Made by a program: the position numbers and the translations under genes. From a virus: 57,881 nt of DNA. The stretch lies in the IMG/VR virus record IMGVR_UViG_3300012002_000216, positions 1 to 57,881 of that record; one strand, written 5' to 3'. The notes under the pieces are model-generated. The model did no database searches. It saw nothing but the letters and a program-made list of their open reading frames with translations, and was not told where the DNA came from. Below are positions 46,281-52,174 of this stretch, in pieces (the first letter of the stretch is position 1; each line of letters starts with the position of its first letter).

Positions 46281-46736
46281 ATGTATATTATCACTATGAT
46301 ATCATCTAAGCACTTTGTGATAAATGATGGCCCGAATGCTGGTATTTATTGCAGCTATTGCGGAGAGAAACTCACTCCCCAAAAAGACGAAGAAACTGGC
46401 GCCTTCTATTATCAATGCACATGCGCAGACGCTAAAGCAGAGATTCATCTTCTCACTCAAAAAGAAGAGCTAGACGCAAAGGTAGAGAAGTTCTACGCAC
46501 AGCGTGAGAAAAAGATGAAGAGAATTCAACTTCTTGCACATCGTGCTAATATGGAGCTACAGATGCATGAGCTGTCCGAGGCTCTGGCTGAACTGAACGA
46601 CGATGAATCAGATCAAGAAGAATCAGATGAAATACCAGCTCCAAAACATTCCCCTCGACAACAGGTAGAGGAAATGGAAGGCAACTCTCTTAAGATGGAT
46701 GGACCGAAACTTCCTAAGTTCGAAAAGGAAGAGTAG
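46281..46736 (+). CDS. Zinc-ribbon and coiled-coil protein
   Basis: About 151 residues; the start is uncertain (TTG 46272, ATG 46281 or ATG 46296; none has a clear SD). An N-terminal zinc ribbon, CSYCGEKL and YQCTCADAK, is followed by a long coiled coil (about 55-110) and a charged tail. TAG stop; the frame continues through two more TAG codons (46764, 46788) to a TAA at 46809. Confidence 0.55.
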   Translation: MYIITMISSKHFVINDGPNAGIYCSYCGEKLTPQKDEETGAFYYQCTCADAKAEIHLLTQKEELDAKVEKFYAQREKKMKRIQLLAHRANMELQMHELSEALAELNDDESDQEESDEIPAPKHSPRQQVEEMEGNSLKMDGPKLPKFEKEE

Positions 46737-46757
46737 GATAGTTATAGAGCAATTAGC

Positions 46758-46765
46758 ACTAATTA
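46758..46765 (+). promoter_or_regulatory. ACTAATTA element
   Basis: 16 nt before the ATG of a 2-codon mini-frame at 46782, which has a near-perfect AAAGGAGG SD. Confidence 0.6.
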
Positions 46766-46781
46766 GAAAAGGAGGTACATT

Positions 46782-46790
46782 ATGACCTAG
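46782..46790 (+). other. Mini reading frame ATG ACC TAG with a strong SD
   Basis: AAAGGAGG (46769-46775 region) followed by ATG ACC TAG. If the TAG is read by the phage amber tRNA, translation continues for six more codons to TAA at 46809-46811. The next gene starts at 46860 with its own SD, so this may be a leader that senses amber suppression (inference). Confidence 0.35.
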
Positions 46791-46859
46791 GTACGCATAC
46801 GCCCACCATAACCACATTCTATACTTCACCCACCTAAACAAAATTCAAGGAGTATTAGA

Positions 46860-47147
46860 ATGGAATTACAAGCAATGAAAGAAAGTCTGAAGCACACCGC
46901 TGTAAGACTTCGCACTATCAAACAAGAAATTAAAGCCAAACAACGCGCTGGAATTGATTCCTTCCATCCGCAGCATAATTTACCCGCACTTAAAGCCCAA
47001 TACCGCTATATGCATATTGCGTACTGCGAAATGCGCGGAACACCGTATGAGCGGATTGAACCCTATGTTCGAGAAGGTAACGAACCATCTCGTGTGTACA
47101 TTGATGCATACAAGAAAAAGTACAGTGAGGAAGTAGCAAATGTCTAA
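46860..47147 (+). CDS. Basic helical hypothetical protein
   Basis: 95 residues, Lys/Arg/His rich with helices (HTAVRLRTIKQEIKAKQRAG). SD AAGGAG. Overlaps the Pth2-like gene by 8 nt, so the two are co-expressed. Nucleic-acid binding is possible from charge only. Confidence 0.65.
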   Translation: MELQAMKESLKHTAVRLRTIKQEIKAKQRAGIDSFHPQHNLPALKAQYRYMHIAYCEMRGTPYERIEPYVREGNEPSRVYIDAYKKKYSEEVANV

Positions 47148-47499
47148 ACAAGTGATTATCCTCAACATGGAGGCTGCTATGGGGGTGGGCCGTCTTGCGG
47201 CCCATGCCGCACATGCATCTATCGCTGTGCTACTGGATATGGGGGATTGGACTGATCACGATGCGTTTGAAATTGGTAATATCCCACATGCTATGAGTCG
47301 TTGGATGAAAGAAGCGTTCACAAAGGTTGTTGTTAAGTCCTGGGGGAACGAGGCTCTCAAAGAGTATCACTTTCAAGCACTTGACCAAGACATTCCCACC
47401 TCTCTTATCGAAGAAGATGGGTACGTGACTGCGGTTGCAATTGGACCCGCTGATGTAAGGGATATCGATCCAATTACTCGCACTCTTCCGCTATTGTAA
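47140..47499 (+). CDS. Peptidyl-tRNA hydrolase, Pth2 family
   Basis: 119 residues, the size of a whole Pth2 enzyme. Signature KQVIIL...MGVGRLAAHAAHASIAVL at the N-terminus, KVVVKSWGNEALKEYHFQAL in the middle and TAVAIGPADVRDID near the end match the archaeal/eukaryotic-type family, not bacterial Pth1. It frees tRNAs from abortive peptidyl-tRNA. Its place directly before tRNA genes suggests a role in tRNA recycling during infection. Confidence 0.8.
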   Translation: MSKQVIILNMEAAMGVGRLAAHAAHASIAVLLDMGDWTDHDAFEIGNIPHAMSRWMKEAFTKVVVKSWGNEALKEYHFQALDQDIPTSLIEEDGYVTAVAIGPADVRDIDPITRTLPLL

Positions 47500-47510
47500 G
47501 TATATTGATT

Positions 47511-47528
47511 GGTGATCGAAAGGTCACC
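47511..47528 (+). other. GAAA-capped hairpin before the tRNA
   Basis: GGTGATC-GAAA-GGTCACC, 7-bp stem with one G-U pair and a GNRA tetraloop, just upstream of the tRNA; possibly an RNA-processing signal. Similar GGTCACC/GGTGATC arms recur at 47818-47840. Confidence 0.5.
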
Positions 47529-47531
47529 AGT

Positions 47532-47604
47532 GCTCCTATAGCTCAGAGGTCAGAGCAGGGTACTCTAAATACTCTGGTCCTGGGTTCGAATCCCAGTAGG
47601 GGCA
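47532..47604 (+). tRNA. tRNA with anticodon CUA (amber-reading, suppressor type)
   Basis: Complete 73-nt cloverleaf. Acceptor GCTCCTA/TAGGGGC (one G-U), D arm GCTC/GAGC, anticodon stem GGGTA/TACTC with loop CTCTAAA, 5-nt variable loop, T arm CTGGG-TTCGAAT-CCCAG, discriminator A. Loop positions 34-36 read CTA, which pairs with UAG. No CCA is encoded. The amino acid cannot be told from the sequence. Confidence 0.88.
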
Positions 47605-47610
47605 GCAGAC

Positions 47611-47728
47611 AGCATTGTGGCGAAACGGTAAACGCTACAGAGCCAGAAACCGTTAAAATCGGCGAGTGGGCGGAGATGGAAAGTTGTTGGGGTGTTCCAT
47701 CATGCAGGTTCGAATCCTGCCAATGCTA
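47611..47728 (+). ncRNA. tRNA-like element, atypical middle
   Basis: Acceptor AGCATTG (47611-47617) pairs perfectly with CAATGCT (47721-47727); a normal T arm GCAGG-TTCGAAT-CCTGC precedes it and a D-like arm GCG...CGC follows the 5' strand. Between them are 67 nt instead of about 22, including a 7-bp stem GATGGAA/TTCCATC next to the T arm. No standard anticodon arm could be placed. Could be a tRNA with a giant variable arm or small intron, or a tRNA-like domain of a larger RNA. Confidence 0.5.
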
Positions 47729-47729
47729 G

Positions 47730-48118
47730 TGAGTCAACTGACAGCTACATGACTCAGGGGAACGATGCGTACTGCAGCAATGCGATCGTTTGCGACCGAA
47801 AAACCCTAGCTGGATCGGGTCACCGGAGGAACAGGTGATCGTCTGCTCATACGATAGTTGAGATACACAAGTAGGGAGAATAGCCCTACTACCGAGTCAC
47901 CGGGGAATCAGGTGGAATGGATGCGGCATTGCGAGGTTAGACAACGGAGGCTATTGCGCTCCCGAAGGGTCTGCCGAAACACCTCGCACATAGCTCTGAG
48001 GCGAGAGGCACACGCGGTAAGCGAAGTGAAGGCCGAGACAGTACCATGTAGCAATAGCGAAGGGTATAAGGCGCTACACTGACTTCACTCTTCGTAGGTT
48101 CGAATCCTACCAGTGCTA
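47730..48118 (+). ncRNA. Structured non-coding RNA ending in a T arm
   Basis: About 390 nt without a credible gene. Strong stems: TGAGTCA/TGACTCA (47730/47750), AACGAT/ATCGTT (47761/47785), GGTCACC/GGTGATC (47818/47834), AGTAGGG/CCCTACT (47870/47884), CACC/GGTG (47898/47911), TGCGAGGT/ACCTCGCA (47930/47981), AGTGAAG/CTTCACT (48025/48083), TGTAGC/GCTACA (48048/48073). It ends with a tRNA-type T arm GTAGG-TTCGAAT-CCTAC and CAGTGCTA, which can pair with AGCATTG at 47611 or GGCATTG at 47924. No match to tmRNA or RNase P cores. Possibly of the large ornate phage RNA type (GOLLD/ROOL-like); unproven. Confidence 0.6.
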
Positions 48119-48148
48119 TATTCTAGAAGACGGGAGGAAAATTCGCTA

Positions 48149-48376
48149 GTGTGGATTCGGTTTGAAGATCAAAAGCCAAAGTCCGGACAACATGTCTACT
48201 ATTACTTTGATGTTTTGGGGGTATTTGACGGCTACTATGAAGAAGCTTTTAGCGAAGAGTTAGGTACTATTGAAGAAATGTTTTATGGCAAACATGGTTT
48301 TCTCAGTGGTGGTGAAGTGACCCACTGGATGCCATACACACACGAACGACCGTCTAAACCAGAAATAGAGGATTGA
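48149..48376 (+). CDS. DUF551-like protein
   Basis: 75 residues from GTG 48149, chosen because GGGAGG lies 11 nt upstream and an earlier start would overlap the structured RNA. Begins WIRFEDQKPKSGQHVYYYF and ends VTHWMPYTHERPS, the typical DUF551 ends. Common in phages, function unknown. Confidence 0.75.
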   Translation: MWIRFEDQKPKSGQHVYYYFDVLGVFDGYYEEAFSEELGTIEEMFYGKHGFLSGGEVTHWMPYTHERPSKPEIED

Positions 48377-48377
48377 A

Positions 48378-48620
48378 ATGAAACTTGGAGCAAAGTGTAA
48401 AGATAAAGTTTCGGGATTTGTAGGTGTCGCAGTAGCGCGTCATACGTACCTAAACGGATGTGATCGAATCACGATTCAGCCAAAGATTGACAAGAGTGGT
48501 CAACTTCCTGAACCCCAGACGTTCGATGAACCGCAGCTGGAGGTTTTAGAACAGGTTCTTGTTGAAGGGGATCGAACTGTAGGTGGTCCTGAGAAGTTCT
48601 CAGATAACCGTTCATATTGA
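48378..48620 (+). CDS. Small conserved phage protein
   Basis: 80 residues, beta-rich. The pattern KLGAKCKDKVSGFVGVAVARHTYL then NGCDRITIQP is one I recall from many phages; it is without known function. One nt after the DUF551-like gene. Confidence 0.65.
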   Translation: MKLGAKCKDKVSGFVGVAVARHTYLNGCDRITIQPKIDKSGQLPEPQTFDEPQLEVLEQVLVEGDRTVGGPEKFSDNRSY

Positions 48621-48622
48621 GT

Positions 48623-48652
48623 TTGCCTAATGTAATTCAAATCGTATATTAT
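48623..48652 (+). promoter_or_regulatory. Host-like promoter
   Basis: TTGCCT, 18 nt, TATTAT. Expected start near 48659; a terminator follows within 80 nt. Confidence 0.6.
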
Positions 48653-48658
48653 AGGTGT

Positions 48659-48735
48659 AGACAGAATAGCAAATATTCATCTACCTCTCCTCCTCCCTCT
48701 AGTCTCTAGCGAACGTTGTTCCTAGAGACTTTTTT
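48659..48735 (+). ncRNA. Candidate small RNA with anti-SD tract
   Basis: Short unit between a promoter and an intrinsic terminator, about 77 nt, with no gene. It contains the pyrimidine tract CCTCTCCTCCTCCCTCT (48684-48700), complementary to GGAGG-type ribosome binding sites. Alternatively it is an attenuated leader of groEL. Confidence 0.5.
48701..48735 (+). terminator. Intrinsic terminator
   Basis: AGTCTCTAG / CTAGAGACT, perfect 9-bp stem with a 12-nt loop, followed by six T. Confidence 0.85.
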
Positions 48736-48764
48736 ATGTTTACATTCACGAATCGTAACAGTAT

Positions 48765-48773
48765 ACTAATAAG
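48765..48773 (+). promoter_or_regulatory. ACTAATAAG variant element before groEL
   Basis: Differs from the recurrent element at position 7; 30 nt before the groEL ATG. Confidence 0.35.
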
Positions 48774-48803
48774 GCATATACATCTAGGAACATGAGGAGC
48801 TAT

Positions 48804-50432
48804 ATGAAAGAGTTGAAATATTCATCCGATGTGCGGCGACGGCTTTTCGTCGGTGTTGAAAAACTATCACAAGCGGTAGCCGTTACGCTCGGACCGAAGG
48901 GACGTAATGTGCTTATTGAGCGCGGGTTCGGCTCACCGTTGATGACCAAGGATGGGGTCACTGTTGCGAAAGAAGTGAAACTGTCCGATAAATATGAAAA
49001 TCTTGGTGTGCAGACAATCAAGGAAGCCGCTACCCGTACAAATGAGACTGCTGGTGATGGAACTACTACCGCTACAGTTCTTGCACATGGTATCATTGCC
49101 GAAGGGCTTAAGCTGGTAGAGGCTGGTCATGACCCTATGGAGCTTCGTCGCGGTATCGATGCTGCCATGTCCTATGCAATTGATAGTCTAGATACTATCA
49201 CACGTCCTGTTCGTGATCGTGATGACCTATTGCACATTGCTACTATCTCAGCTAACAGTGATACTGAAATAGGAGAGCACATTGCTGACGCATTTACAGC
49301 AATCGGTAAAGACGGTGTTGTAACTGTTGAAGAGTCGCGAGGGTTTGATACATATATAAATTACCTTGAAGGTATGCAGTTTGATAAGGGGTATCTTTCT
49401 CCGTACTTTGCTAACACAGATACCTTTACTGTTGAATATGATAATCCATATATTCTTCTTTCAGATCAACCCATTGTAAACGCTCAAGCCCTAGCAGGGT
49501 TATTAGAAACCGTACGACGACAGCAGAGAGGTCTTGTTCTTATTGCCCGTGATGTATCAGGAGATGCACTTACAGCTCTTGTTGTAAACAACTCACGAGG
49601 AATCATTCAAGCAGCAGCTGTTCGTGCCCCGTCCTTTGGTGATCGTCAGCGATTGATGCTAGAAGACTTGGCAATTTTGCTCGGTGGAGAAATTATCGGG
49701 CAGCATACTGGTCTTGAGTTGAGTGATGTAAAGATTGAAAATCTTGGTTCATGTGATAAGATTAAGATCACTTCACAAGAAACGATTATCATCAATGGTC
49801 ATGGAGAGAAAGAAGCGATTGATGAACGTATTGCTCTTCTACGTACAAACATCGAAGAAGAACGATCGCCCTTTCTCAAAGAACAGCATCAAGAGCGCCT
49901 TTCAAAGCTTTCAGGTGGTGTAGCAATATTACATGTTGGTGGGTCTACTGAGGTAGAGCTCATGGAACGAAAATATAGGGTTGAGGACGCTCTATCCGCT
50001 ACACGAGCAGCTATTGAAACTGGTGTTGTGCCCGGTGGTGGAGTAGCACTGTTGCGAATTGCTGAAGAGCTAGCTGCTGCCGATATAAATGGCTACTCAA
50101 GCACATATCAAGCCGGGTTTGATATTGTGCAACTTGCCATGAAGTACCCATTGCGACGAATTGCGTCCAACGCAGGTACCTCAGCGGATGTTATCATTGA
50201 TAAGATCTTAACCAAAGAAGAGTTCGGGTATGGATGGGACGCTAAAAATGGCGTCTTTGGTTATATGTATGATATGGGTATTATTGACCCAGCTAAGGTC
50301 GCTGTATCAGCAATTCGTAATGCTTGTTCTGTTGCAGGAACGTTTCTAACTACAGAGTGCGCTATTGTAGACGTATCTAATATCACAGTCACGTCTAACA
50401 ACGAACTTCCGTTGTCAGATATGGGAATGTAG
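48804..50432 (+). CDS. groEL: Phage chaperonin GroEL
   Basis: 542 residues. Start at ATG 48804, because GAGGAG lies between it and an upstream in-frame ATG. Typical group I chaperonin features: TLGPKGRNVLIERGFGSP, ATP-binding GDGTTTATVLAHG near 84, NSDTEIGEHIADA and the late VVPGGGVALLRIAEEL. The C-terminus ends LPLSDMGM, without the GGM repeats of cellular GroEL. No groES is visible. It may fold capsid or other virion proteins. The TAG stop is followed in frame, one codon later, by the ATG of the next gene. Confidence 0.95.
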   Translation: MKELKYSSDVRRRLFVGVEKLSQAVAVTLGPKGRNVLIERGFGSPLMTKDGVTVAKEVKLSDKYENLGVQTIKEAATRTNETAGDGTTTATVLAHGIIAEGLKLVEAGHDPMELRRGIDAAMSYAIDSLDTITRPVRDRDDLLHIATISANSDTEIGEHIADAFTAIGKDGVVTVEESRGFDTYINYLEGMQFDKGYLSPYFANTDTFTVEYDNPYILLSDQPIVNAQALAGLLETVRRQQRGLVLIARDVSGDALTALVVNNSRGIIQAAAVRAPSFGDRQRLMLEDLAILLGGEIIGQHTGLELSDVKIENLGSCDKIKITSQETIIINGHGEKEAIDERIALLRTNIEEERSPFLKEQHQERLSKLSGGVAILHVGGSTEVELMERKYRVEDALSATRAAIETGVVPGGGVALLRIAEELAAADINGYSSTYQAGFDIVQLAMKYPLRRIASNAGTSADVIIDKILTKEEFGYGWDAKNGVFGYMYDMGIIDPAKVAVSAIRNACSVAGTFLTTECAIVDVSNITVTSNNELPLSDMGM

Positions 50433-50435
50433 TAT

Positions 50436-50723
50436 ATGGTTACCAATACTGAGAGTCGAGGGAAGTCAGCAGTACCTACTTCTTTTTTCCAATGCCGGGT
50501 ATCACCCTACATAAAACGAATAACGAAGAAGTATCCTATCAACTATGATTCGGCGCTAATCTTTCCAACGCGAGAGATGGCGTCAACGTATATGCCTATG
50601 TTTATTAAAAAGCTGTATGAGGATGGTTTTCTTGAAGAAAAGCAAGACTATGAGACTAAAATCATTCAGCTAGCAACGTATATTCCAGAAATGCAAGAAT
50701 CAGGAGGAGTCCAACATGAGTGA
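50436..50723 (+). CDS. Hypothetical protein, in frame with groEL
   Basis: 95 residues, basic N-terminal half with Lys-rich YIKRITKKYPINYDSALIF, then a helix and an acidic end. Only a weak SD (GGGA). In frame with groEL, separated by TAG TAT, so amber readthrough would fuse it to GroEL. Function unknown; a co-chaperonin is possible but there is no GroES motif. Confidence 0.6.
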   Translation: MVTNTESRGKSAVPTSFFQCRVSPYIKRITKKYPINYDSALIFPTREMASTYMPMFIKKLYEDGFLEEKQDYETKIIQLATYIPEMQESGGVQHE

Positions 50724-51141
50724 CAATCCAAATGCGGATTATGATACTCTACTAGACGAAAAGAAAGCCGTCTTTCCGAGTATGTATGAAGAAGCGATGG
50801 CACAACTTGCCGACGATTATGATTTCCCGCACGCTCTCCAGGAGCGCCTAATTGCTAAGAGAGCGTTTGGTCTTAAGAAGTACGGTGAACGAGCATTTCA
50901 AGCTTCAATTGAGAATGCGGTAGCGTCCCCGGTAGCAGCCCATCTTGGGGATGAGCTAGTGGATGCTTTCAACTATGCACTACATGGGTACTATATAGCG
51001 AATATGACAATGGATGATCCGCTCCGTAAGTCATACGACAAGATGATAGGAGCTCTTCTAGATGTATTAGCAGTTCTTACCGAAGTTCGCGGCGTTGTTC
51101 AGAGTGCGGATGAGAAGGAAGCTCTTGCATGGACGGAGTAG
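50716..51141 (+). CDS. Putative nucleotide pyrophosphohydrolase-like protein
   Basis: 141 residues, helical. The combination KRAFGLKKYGERAFQ and HLGDELVDAFNYA resembles phage MazG-like/dNTP pyrophosphohydrolases (KYG followed by E...DxxNY), but the full metal-binding EExxE motif is not obvious. Good SD GGAGGAG inside the previous gene. Confidence 0.4.
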   Translation: MSDNPNADYDTLLDEKKAVFPSMYEEAMAQLADDYDFPHALQERLIAKRAFGLKKYGERAFQASIENAVASPVAAHLGDELVDAFNYALHGYYIANMTMDDPLRKSYDKMIGALLDVLAVLTEVRGVVQSADEKEALAWTE

Positions 51142-51449
51142 CTGCCACACCGACAAGTATAGTGCACCCGCTTATCTTTGGTCTACGTAACCCTGAGTTT
51201 GCTTCTACCATAGAACATATGCATAAGCTAAACCCCGGGTATGTTGTTGATGCTACAGACCCACAAGCTCCTGCATTGTTACGTCATTGTTTATGTGGCG
51301 AAAAAGAGTTCATTTATTTAGAGGAATGGTTAGACGGAGATCAACCACCTCAATATCGGTACAAATGCGCGACATGTGGTGCCGCTACAGAGTGGACCCC
51401 TTCACGAGCCAATGCGCAGCAACTCTGGAACACGCTTCAGACTAATTGA
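51129..51449 (+). CDS. Lar-like zinc-ribbon protein
   Basis: 106 residues. The C-terminal half has a Lar/restriction-alleviation pattern: CLCGEKEFIYLEEW, YKCATCGAATEWTPS and AQQLWNTLQ, that is two cysteine pairs followed by a Trp-Asn. Lar proteins are small phage proteins linked to protection against type I restriction; this link is by similarity only. Overlaps the upstream gene by 13 nt. Confidence 0.6.
   Translation: MDGVAATPTSIVHPLIFGLRNPEFASTIEHMHKLNPGYVVDATDPQAPALLRHCLCGEKEFIYLEEWLDGDQPPQYRYKCATCGAATEWTPSRANAQQLWNTLQTN
51441..51448 (+). promoter_or_regulatory. ACTAATTG element
   Basis: Overlaps the stop of the Lar-like gene; 18 nt before ATG 51467. Confidence 0.6.
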
Positions 51450-51466
51450 AAAGGAAAGCGTATAAA

Positions 51467-51709
51467 ATGGTTCGGTATAAAATAGAGCATTCCTTCGAGA
51501 AAGAGGATCATGTATATATAGAAAAAGCCTCTTCAGTGACAATGCTGTATTATGCTTCAAATCGTGGTAAGTTTCAATGTCCTTGCCTTTGGAAGAAGGA
51601 ATACGGTACTGTTATCGACACGCACGGAAATTACATCTATTGCAAGCATGATGAGAATCCTACGCGCATCTCAGCGTTCTATTATCGAGATGTCCAACTA
51701 GTGGAGTAG
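51467..51709 (+). CDS. Hypothetical protein with Cys pair
   Basis: 80 residues from ATG 51467, supported by AAGGAAA. Beta-rich with KFQCPCLWKKEYG and IYCKHDE, a possible small metal site. Function unknown. TAG stop. Confidence 0.6.
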   Translation: MVRYKIEHSFEKEDHVYIEKASSVTMLYYASNRGKFQCPCLWKKEYGTVIDTHGNYIYCKHDENPTRISAFYYRDVQLVE

Positions 51710-51713
51710 TTTG

Positions 51714-52169
51714 ATGCCCAAAGAAAAAGAGCTTTCGGTTGGGACTATCTTGACCGATGGAATATCGATGCTAGCCTGTCAACCATTCAGTCGTAAGGGG
51801 CGCCCTGGTAACTACGATATTCCTAAAGGGCATTTAGAGAAAGGAGAGTCACCTCTTGAAACTGCTCTTCGCGAGATGCAAGAAGAGACGGGGTTTTATA
51901 TTACACATCCCGAGCAAATGATTGATCTAGGTGAATATAGCTACATTCCCACCAAAAACCTCCATGTGTTCTTTTATGACATAGATGCTGTTCCAGAGCC
52001 TGACACCCTAAAATGTTCAACGTACTTTACGTATAGAGGCCGTGAGGTGCCTGAAGTCATTGGGTACCGACATGTTGCTATAGATGACTTGCAATGGTTC
52101 TTTCCATCGTTACAATCTGTATTATCAGAAGCATTCGATAATCTAATAACCATATTAGAAGAGGAGTAA
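51714..52169 (+). CDS. Nudix hydrolase
   Basis: 151 residues from ATG 51714 (GGAG 7 nt upstream). Complete Nudix box near 40-62: GHLEKGESPLETALREMQEETGF. The preceding RKGRPGNYDIPKGHLEKGE is typical of (di)nucleoside polyphosphate or dNTP hydrolases of the MutT type. Second Nudix enzyme in the window. Likely cleans up nucleotide pools or alters host nucleotide signals. Confidence 0.88.
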   Translation: MPKEKELSVGTILTDGISMLACQPFSRKGRPGNYDIPKGHLEKGESPLETALREMQEETGFYITHPEQMIDLGEYSYIPTKNLHVFFYDIDAVPEPDTLKCSTYFTYRGREVPEVIGYRHVAIDDLQWFFPSLQSVLSEAFDNLITILEEE

Positions 52170-52174
52170 GAGGT

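Noticed and set aside
47858-48082. Open frame of 74 codons in the structured RNA
   Set aside because: No SD, composition unlike phage proteins, and it coincides with strong RNA stems.
47730-48118. tmRNA or RNase P RNA
   Set aside because: A 3' T arm is present, but no GGATTCGACGG-type tmRNA start, no tag reading frame and no GAGGAAAGTCC or ACAGAAA RNase P motifs are visible.
47611-48118. Group I intron in a tRNA gene
   Set aside because: I looked for the P7 and R/S core sequences and found none that pair convincingly; the inner T arm also argues against a simple exon-intron layout.
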